NCBI GenBank assembly: GCA_937944945.1
Contig: CALEBD010000345.1
Location: 1-5,565, forward strand
Source: an uncultured Clostridium sp.
GTDB taxonomy: Bacteria; Bacillota; Clostridia; Peptostreptococcales; Peptostreptococcaceae
Direction of reading: 5' to 3'
DNA: 5,565 nucleotides
A model generated the notes under the pieces. The model was given only the letters and a program-made list of their open reading frames with translations. It was not told the DNA's origin and made no database searches. The translations under genes were made by a program, and so were the position numbers. Each line of letters begins with the position of its first letter. Positions within the stretch are counted from its first letter, which is position 1. Below are positions 1 through 5,565 of this stretch, in pieces.

Positions 1-1611
1 GATTATACTGAAATATCTACATTAAATATAGAAGATACTTTTGAAAACGATAATAATATTAAAAAATATTATGGAGACGCGTTTGTAGCAGAAAATAAAA
101 CAACTAATAAAGTCGGAAGTGCAAATGTTCGATCCGCACAAAGATATATACTTCAGGAAGAAGGTAAAGGAAATTTATTTGAAATAATTCTTCCAAAAAA
201 TCAATATAAGAATTCTATTGGAAGACTTTGAAAAGATTTAATATTAAGCCAAATAGGAAGTAACTGTTATTTTATAGATACTTTAAATAAATCACATAAA
301 GTTAATATTGGATCTAATAAAGATTCTAATGAAAAATATGTTGATAAAAATGTAGAGATTTATTTTGATATATATGATCAATATGCATTATCTGTTGCAA
401 GTAATTCTCCAATTAGAAAAACTAGAGTTAAAAATGAAAAAAACTTAAATAATCTTAGTACTCTTGATTCTAATTGAAATAATACTTATGATTATAATAA
501 AAATCAAATATCTTTAAAATCATTTGTAACTTATTGTGTTTGAAGTAAAAATAATATGTCTACTGAATGAAGGAAACATAAATCATGAGTAGATAAATGA
601 GAAGTTATAGATAACCGTTATTTTAAGGCGAATTCTACTCAATCTATTCCAATTACTTTAACAGATATTAGTGTATTAAATCCTGATAGTGGGCAACGTT
701 GAGATTATAGTAACGAAGATTCTAAATATGATAAATGAGGATTGTCTAGAGATTCTATGACTTCCAATAGTGGACACTTAAAATCAAGTCAAATGAGAAG
801 TGTAACTTCTGCTATAAAAGGGCCAATGATGTTTGCAGCAGATAATAGAAACGGAAAAGATCATAAAAAAATTCGTGCAACTACAGAGTATCCAAATTAT
901 GAATATTGGCTGTTTGGTTTATTAATTCCTAGTAAAAGGTCTGATAGAGCTTGAGCTATATTTTATTCGTTTCCACCTGTACAAGGAATGCCAATTGATA
1001 ATAATCAGCGAGATACTATGCAGTTGCAAGCAATGTTACTATATACAGCAATAATGGCTTATGTTAGAATTGCAGATACAGTTATGGAAATATCTTATTA
1101 TTTTTATACTATATCTTTATCTAAAGAAGAATTTGATTCATTTAAGGTTAAAGCTTTAAACGCTATTGTTAAATTTAATTATGATTATACATATAATGGT
1201 TTGAGTAATTTAAAAGATTCAATAGATAAAATTAAGGATAAGCTTCAAATAGATAATGAAATTACTTCTAGAATTCCTATATCTAAAACATTTTATTTTG
1301 CAAGTAACAATAATATACAAATGGCATTGGCAACTTTTGTAGAAAATGTTAACAATAAATATAATGAATTAAGAGATTCTTTTAATCAACTTGAAAATTT
1401 AAGTAATAAACAAGTATACTTACATGAATCTTATAAAGAGGAAGATAATATGATTAAGTTATCTACACTTGTTAAACATCTTAGATATGAGGAGGGAAAA
1501 GTATATATTGATGACGATTCAAACTTAAGTAAAGGGGACTTAGCAATGTCTCAAACTTATGGAGGATGAGTCGATATAGCACAATGCAGTACAATAACAT
1601 GTGATAGGTAA
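1..1611 (+). CDS. Unidentified late structural protein, 3' part, TGA read as Trp (5' end outside window)
   Basis: Frame 1 is open from the first base to TAA at 1609-1611 if TGA is read as Trp, giving 536 visible residues; the start lies upstream. In-frame TGA codons begin at 229, 475, 541, 568, 586, 598, 700, 736, 952 and 1567; the only TGG is at 907. Under the standard code it would break into pieces, including two apparent ORFs at 742-954 and 988-1569, which are parts of this gene. Visible features, numbered from the window edge: a Trp-rich patch at residues 181-200; a segment with GQRWDYSNED and AWAIFYSFPPVQGMP around 232-331; a hydrophobic, probably amphipathic helix at about 340-373, interrupted by R356, D359 and E363 and so unlikely to span a membrane; then a Trp-poor, Lys/Asp/Asn-rich helical region with coiled-coil-like stretches at about 401-415 and 448-471. 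I do not recognise the family. Its position one base upstream of a muzzle/stabilization-like gene suggests a tail or portal-vertex (ring or tubular) component, but that is inference. The reading frame is secure; the function is not. Confidence 0.5.
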
Positions 1612-1615
1612 TATG
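1601..1615 (+). promoter_or_regulatory. Gene junction and weak ribosome binding site deciding the second gene's start
   Basis: The upstream gene ends with TAA at 1609-1611, and one base later ATG begins at 1613. The only Shine-Dalgarno-like bases are AGG at 1606-1608, four bases before the ATG. This is weak, as is common in phages of Bacteroidota, where strong Shine-Dalgarno sequences are rare. The near-contact of stop and start suggests translational coupling by ribosomes finishing the first gene. GTG at 1601 is in frame and would overlap the first gene by 11 bases; it is a less likely start. Confidence 0.5.
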
Positions 1616-4600
1616 GATGTAACGTTAAAAGTTAAAAAATATAAAACAGAAGGAGACATTGCTTGAGAATATCATCCACTAAGAAATCTTAAGGCAGATG
1701 ATGGTAGTATTACTAATTTTCAAGTAGACAATAATCAACTTAATATTGGTTTAGAGAATCCGATTGATATTGAATGTCAACAAAGTTATGATGGATCTGT
1801 AAACTTAATATTAAACGACGATGTAAATCCTCCACGTATAATTAATAGCCGAGTTACCTTATTAGAAGGAGATAGATACAAAGTTATTAATCGAAATCAA
1901 AATAAACAATCTAATCTATATGATGAAAGTTTCCTTGATCAGGAAACTAGATTATTTAGAAATGTGCAAAAGATCCCAAAGTTGAAGCTTAACAAAGTTT
2001 CAACTTTTGGGCAATTAAAAGGAGGTAACTATATTTTCTATTTAAAATATCTCGATGAGGATTTTAACGAAACAGATATAGTTGCTGAAACTGGTATAAT
2101 TTCTGTATTTAAAGGAACTATCAATAATCCAAAAACATGTAGTGGTGCTTTTATGGATGAAAGAACAGATAAGTCAATATTACTTAACTTTTATAATATA
2201 GATACTTCTTTTAAATACTTTAATCTATACTGCTTACGAAATACTTGTGATCAAAACGGAGTATTAGTTCAAGAAACATATAAAATCAATGTTAATTATG
2301 AAATTGTTTCTAGTTCCCAACTAATAACTATTACTGGACATGAAGAAACTTCGCAAGTAACAGTTGAAGATTTAAATATTCAGTACAATTATGTTGAGAG
2401 TGTGAAAACTCAAACACAAGTACAAAATATGTTATTTTTTGCTAATGTAGAGAAAAATGAAGATGAGAACACTAGTCTAAGAAATTTATCTTTACATATA
2501 GTAGCTAAAGAAGTTCAGGATGAAAATTATAATATAGGATATATTCATCCTGATACTTTTGTAACTAAAGAAAATCTTGACGATTCTCAAATAGAATACT
2601 ACTCTCCACAAAATCTATATTATAGATTAGGATATTTTCCAAAAGAACTATATCGATTTGGAATAGTTTATATCTTTAATGATGATCATTTATCTCCAGT
2701 ATATAACTTAAGAGGAATAGACTTTAACTATACAATAGAGAAAAAAGATAAAATAAACTTTAAATTTGAAAATAAAATTGAAGATATTGAGCTCACTGAT
2801 TTTCTAGATAAGACTAAACTTGAAAATACTAATGGAGTATTTAAATTTAGTAAAGATATAGACATAATTGATTACAGTAATCAGAGAGTAGTTCCGCTTG
2901 GAATCCAATTTCAAATTCCAGAAATTGTAATAGATAAGCTTAAAGAATATAATATTAAAGGGTACTTTTTTGTTCGCCAAAAAAGAATACCTAATTTTTT
3001 AGCACAAGGTTTTAGTATTGGAGTTGATGAAGCTAGCAGTGTTCCTACACTTAGAGATGGTACAGAAAATGGAAGTCCTAAGTATATAGCAGAATCATTT
3101 ATAAACAAATCTCGAGTATTAAATACAGAATATAATTCAAGAAAGATTATTAGTAATATGAAATCTAGTTCTGGATTATTATGTATTGATTCTTATGTAG
3201 ATAAACAACTACAGTCTTTATTTAATGGATCTGAGTTTAACTTAATAAGAAAAACTGAATTTGAAGATAGTTTAAATAATATCAAGACTAGAATTTATTA
3301 TCCAAATTATAAAACTCAAAGTGGAACAGATTCTGAACAAGTAAAAGGATTAATTTATGTTGATTCTGAAGTACCTCAAAGAATTCTTGACGATTATGCT
3401 TTTAGTACAAAAGCAGGTATGCAAGAGGATTTAAAACAAGTAGTTTCTTTTGGACACACTGTTACAGATAATGCAACTTCAACTGATTATATCAGAGGTA
3501 TATTTACATCTTTTATTGGAGTTAAAGGAGATGTTGAGGATAATTGTTTATATGATATTTATATAAAGAATTACAATGAAGCATTTCTTGAAGAATATTT
3601 TACAATTAGAATGAGAGATAATTCTCCATTTTTTGCAGTTAGTGATAGATATAGCTTATCTGATGAAGAAGTAGTTAACGATATAGAAAAAGATCAAATT
3701 GTTACTAAAAATTGTCCATTATGAGAAACTTCGGTTTCAGATTATGCATTTGAGAAGGATTTGATTGATTATCTAAATACCGCATTAGAATATAAGGATA
3801 GTATAGATGATAGTACTGATGATAATATAGCAATTAAAAAGTATATTGCTGATAATCCTAATTTTACAGAATTTACATTTACGCAACTGCGTAAAGACTA
3901 TTTAGCTATAGATAATTCAACTAACAAAAAGTTAATTCCAATATCTTTTACATATAAAACTGATATTAATTTAAATACAGTTCCTATTGTATTTAGAGGA
4001 GACTGCTTTACAGGAACAGTATGTACAAGAATGCATCGTAATTTTACTTCAACCTCTGTACCTATTAACGATACAATTGTTGATCCTAATTGCTGGAAAG
4101 ACAATTTTAAAGGAGCTAGAAGTACTACAGATTGAGACGCAATCAATAAAGCTGATGTAGATGCAGTTCCAATTGGAACATGGTTTGTATATAAGTGTTT
4201 ATCTAATTCAAATATTGGATTACGGTCTTTAGATCCATTCAATACAGATGAATACGCATTAATAGGAAACTATAGAAACTTTTATCCTGTAAATGATATT
4301 TCAGTAAAATCATCTGCAAAGATTCCTGAATCTGCATTATTAAACTTTGGATATAATACTACAGTAGGAGTAAAAAGAAATTATGCTTTTGAAATAGTAC
4401 CTTATATTAAAGATATATTTGATACTAGAATAATGTTTAGTAATGTTCAAGTAGACGGTTCATTTAAAAACTCATATAAGGTATTCCAAGGATTATCATA
4501 TGAAGACATGGATAGACAGTATGGAGGAATAGTTAAAATACTTCCTTGGCAAAATAATATTCTTTGTGTCTTTGAACACGCTATTGCGGTAGTACCTGTA

Positions 4601-5565
4601 AATGAAAAAGCTCTTGTACAAACTACTACTGGACAAAACATTCATATGTATGGTTCTGGAGTTCTTCAAAAGCAAATGACAATGATTTCTGATATGTATG
4701 GATCAAGTTGAAAAGATTCAATTATTAGAACTCCAAGAGCTTTGTATGGAGTAGATACATACGCTAAGAAAATTTGAAAACTATCAGAAGAAGGATTTGA
4801 GTTAATATCAGAATTTAATATTCAGAGATATTTAAACGATAATATCAATTTAAAGAAACTCGAAAAATCCGTTATTCTAGGAGTTAGAAATGTAAAGACT
4901 CATTTTAACTCGTATAAAAATGATGTGATGTTCACTTTTTATAATAAAGATAAAATTTGGAACATCTGTTATAATGAAGTACGAAAAATGTGAGTAACTA
5001 GATACTCATGAACTCCATTCTTTTCAGGTAATCTATATAATAGTTATTTTAGCTTTGATCTTTCTAAAACAAATATCTATGGAATTTTAAATAATAATCT
5101 TAGGAAACAATCAGAATCAATAATTGCTCCAATGAACCCGTGAAATGGGTTATGAGATGATATAAATATTGATAAAGATTTAAGATTTATTTCTAATTCA
5201 GAATATGCGAATTTCAATATTCAATCTGTAAAAATTACAGGTTATTATTGAGATGAAAGAGTTAAATCAGAGGTATTAATAGACAAACACGCAGAAAATG
5301 ATTATAGTTTAGCAAAGGTTGATAATGATAATTTTATAATTGAAGCTAATAACGTAATAATTCCTAAATCTGAAAAAGATGAAGAAACAGGATTATATTT
5401 TTGAAAAGTAGGAGAAGAATACTTAACTTTAGATGGAGTTAGAATTCAAACAAAGGATAATAATGAAGCTTCTCAACAATATGCATTATATGTATATTAT
5501 ATATCTTATGTTTATAATAAAGAGGATAAAACTGTAATTAGATTTAAAAAGAATACTAACAGTAA
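1613..5565 (+). CDS. Tail muzzle/stabilization-like protein of crAss-like phage, 3' truncated by window, TGA read as Trp
   Basis: Frame 2 stays open from ATG 1613 to the window edge when TGA is read as Trp, giving 1317 codons without TAA or TAG. In-frame TGA codons begin at 1664, 3722, 4133, 4709, 4775, 4991, 5009, 5141, 5153, 5249 and 5402; TGG is at 4094, 4181, 4547 and 4958. Apparent standard-code ORFs at 1964-3724, 3761-4135 and 4433-4711 are parts of it. Stretches that I recall from crAss-like 'stabilization protein' sequences are VKTQTQVQNMLFFANV (264-279), ELYRFGIVYIF (from 345), FRGDCFTGTVCTR (794-806), YGVDTYAKKIW (1045-1055) and a block around 1100-1133 with VKTHFNSYKNDVMFTF and WVTRYSW. 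Proteins of this type, like P22 gp10 and T7 gp12, form the distal tail tube or nozzle and help retain packaged DNA. The product is much longer than P22 gp10 (about 470 residues). ATG 1613 is preferred because frame 2 has a TAA at 1595-1597, leaving only GTG 1601 as an alternative. The frame is very secure; the family call rests on memory of homologues, not on a search. Confidence 0.7.
1928..1948 (+). repeat. Perfect 8-bp inverted repeat (hairpin) inside the second gene
   Basis: AGTTTCCT at 1928-1935 is the exact reverse complement of AGGAAACT at 1941-1948, with a five-base loop TGATC. It lies in codons for the residues around ESFLDQET. There is no T-run after it, so it does not look like an intrinsic terminator. 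It is 26 bases upstream of a second, larger hairpin. Function unknown; chance is possible. Confidence 0.5.
1975..2011 (+). repeat. Long imperfect inverted repeat (16-bp hairpin) inside the second gene
   Basis: The left arm 1975-1990 (CCCAAAGTTGAAGCTT) pairs with 1995-2011 (AAGTTTCAACTTTTGGG) through 16 base pairs. There is one bulged T (among 2005-2008), one G-T pair (1987/1998) and a four-base loop AACA at 1991-1994. The sequence is fully coding (residues about 122-133). A T-run is missing on the 3' side, so a terminator is unlikely. It is followed six bases later by a strong Shine-Dalgarno-like sequence. It may be an RNA structure affecting translation or mRNA stability; this is inference. 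Confidence 0.5.
2017..2026 (+). other. Internal Shine-Dalgarno-like sequence without a usable start codon
   Basis: AAAAGGAGGT is a perfect anti-16S match, stronger than the one before the second gene's real start. No start codon lies at proper spacing: the nearest ATG downstream, at 2055, is in frame 3 and opens only a short frame that ends at a TAG within about ten codons. In frame 2 it encodes the Lys-Gly-Gly region, so it may simply reflect the protein sequence. It sits directly after the hairpin at 1975-2011. Confidence 0.4.
4166..4179. repeat. Perfect 14-bp palindrome inside the second gene
   Basis: GTTCCAATTGGAAC reads the same on both strands; symmetry stops at the flanking A at 4165 and A at 4180. 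It encodes the Val-Pro-Ile-Gly-Thr segment just before a TGG Trp codon. It could be a protein-binding site or chance; nothing else in the sequence supports a function. Confidence 0.4.
5135..5151 (+). repeat. Short hairpin with an in-frame TGA in its loop
   Basis: AACCC at 5135-5139 pairs with GGGTT at 5147-5151 around a seven-base loop GTGAAAT, which holds the in-frame TGA at 5141-5143. The stem is GC-rich for this AT-rich region but only five base pairs long, so it is a marginal feature. Confidence 0.2.

Noticed and set aside
1018..1119. Transmembrane segment in the upstream protein (residues 340-373)
   Set aside because: Arg356, Asp359 and Glu363 interrupt the hydrophobic run; an amphipathic helix is more likely in a virion protein.
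742..1569. Two small separate genes (742-954 and 988-1569)
   Set aside because: Both lie in the same frame as the long upstream gene and are separated only by a TGA, with no TAA or TAG between. They are fragments produced by applying the standard code.
1561..1605. Small ORF after GGAGG at 1561-1565 (ATG 1566)
   Set aside because: The ATG directly abuts the GGAGG, leaving no spacing, and the frame ends after about a dozen codons within the first gene.
1964..3724. A stand-alone 586-residue gene starting at GTG 1964
   Set aside because: It is the Trp-free middle part of the larger frame that begins at ATG 1613. The frame continues without TAA/TAG on both sides, its GTG has no Shine-Dalgarno sequence, and the start falls just before a hairpin.
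3992..4030. RGD motif in FRGDCFTG as a possible cell-attachment signal
   Set aside because: The tripeptide sits inside a block that I recall as conserved in crAss-like stabilization proteins. A three-residue match gives no support for receptor binding.
2911..4641. Minus-strand ORFs at 2911-3108, 3898-4242 and 4447-4641
   Set aside because: They lie opposite the large plus-strand gene, are short, have no ribosome binding site that I can see and show no recognisable protein features.
1..5565. A decaying pseudogene region with many nonsense mutations
   Set aside because: All in-frame stops are TGA, none is TAA or TAG, and no frameshift is needed across 5.5 kb. Decay would give all three stops and indels.

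Overview
This window is almost entirely coding on the + strand. It is AT-rich and fits a late structural operon of a crAss-like phage (order Crassvirales) that reads TGA as tryptophan. Under the standard code the region looks like scattered ORF fragments. Reading TGA as Trp (genetic code 4) joins them into two long, directly adjacent reading frames. Together these hold 21 in-frame TGA codons and no internal TAA or TAG.

Layout: (1) Bases 1-1611 are the 3' part of a gene that starts upstream of the window. It gives 536 visible residues, has 10 in-frame TGA codons and ends on TAA. I do not recognise its family with confidence; its position suggests a virion, tail or portal-vertex protein. (2) Bases 1613-5565 are the first 1317 codons of a second, very large gene that runs off the right edge, with 11 in-frame TGA codons. 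Its sequence resembles, from memory, the crAss-like phage 'stabilization' or tail 'muzzle/nozzle' proteins (related in role to P22 gp10 and T7 gp12), which form the distal part of the short tail. A single base separates the two genes, so they are very probably co-transcribed and perhaps translationally coupled. I found no supported minus-strand gene, RNA gene, CRISPR array or mobile element, and no non-coding stretch longer than 1 base.

How it works together: both genes carry early or repeated TGA codons (codon 18 of the second gene; four within 60 bases of the first). Neither product can be made in full by a standard-code host unless a Trp-inserting suppressor tRNA (anticodon UCA) is present. 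This matches the pattern described for alternatively coded crAss-like phages, where recoded stops are concentrated in late structural and lysis genes. No suppressor tRNA or release factor gene lies in this window.

The most unusual observations are these. TGA is followed by a purine in 21 of 21 cases, while the few TGG codons account for every Trp codon followed by a pyrimidine. The second gene has a 685-codon stretch without any Trp codon. Two strong hairpins followed by a perfect Shine-Dalgarno-like sequence lie inside the second gene near its 5' end.
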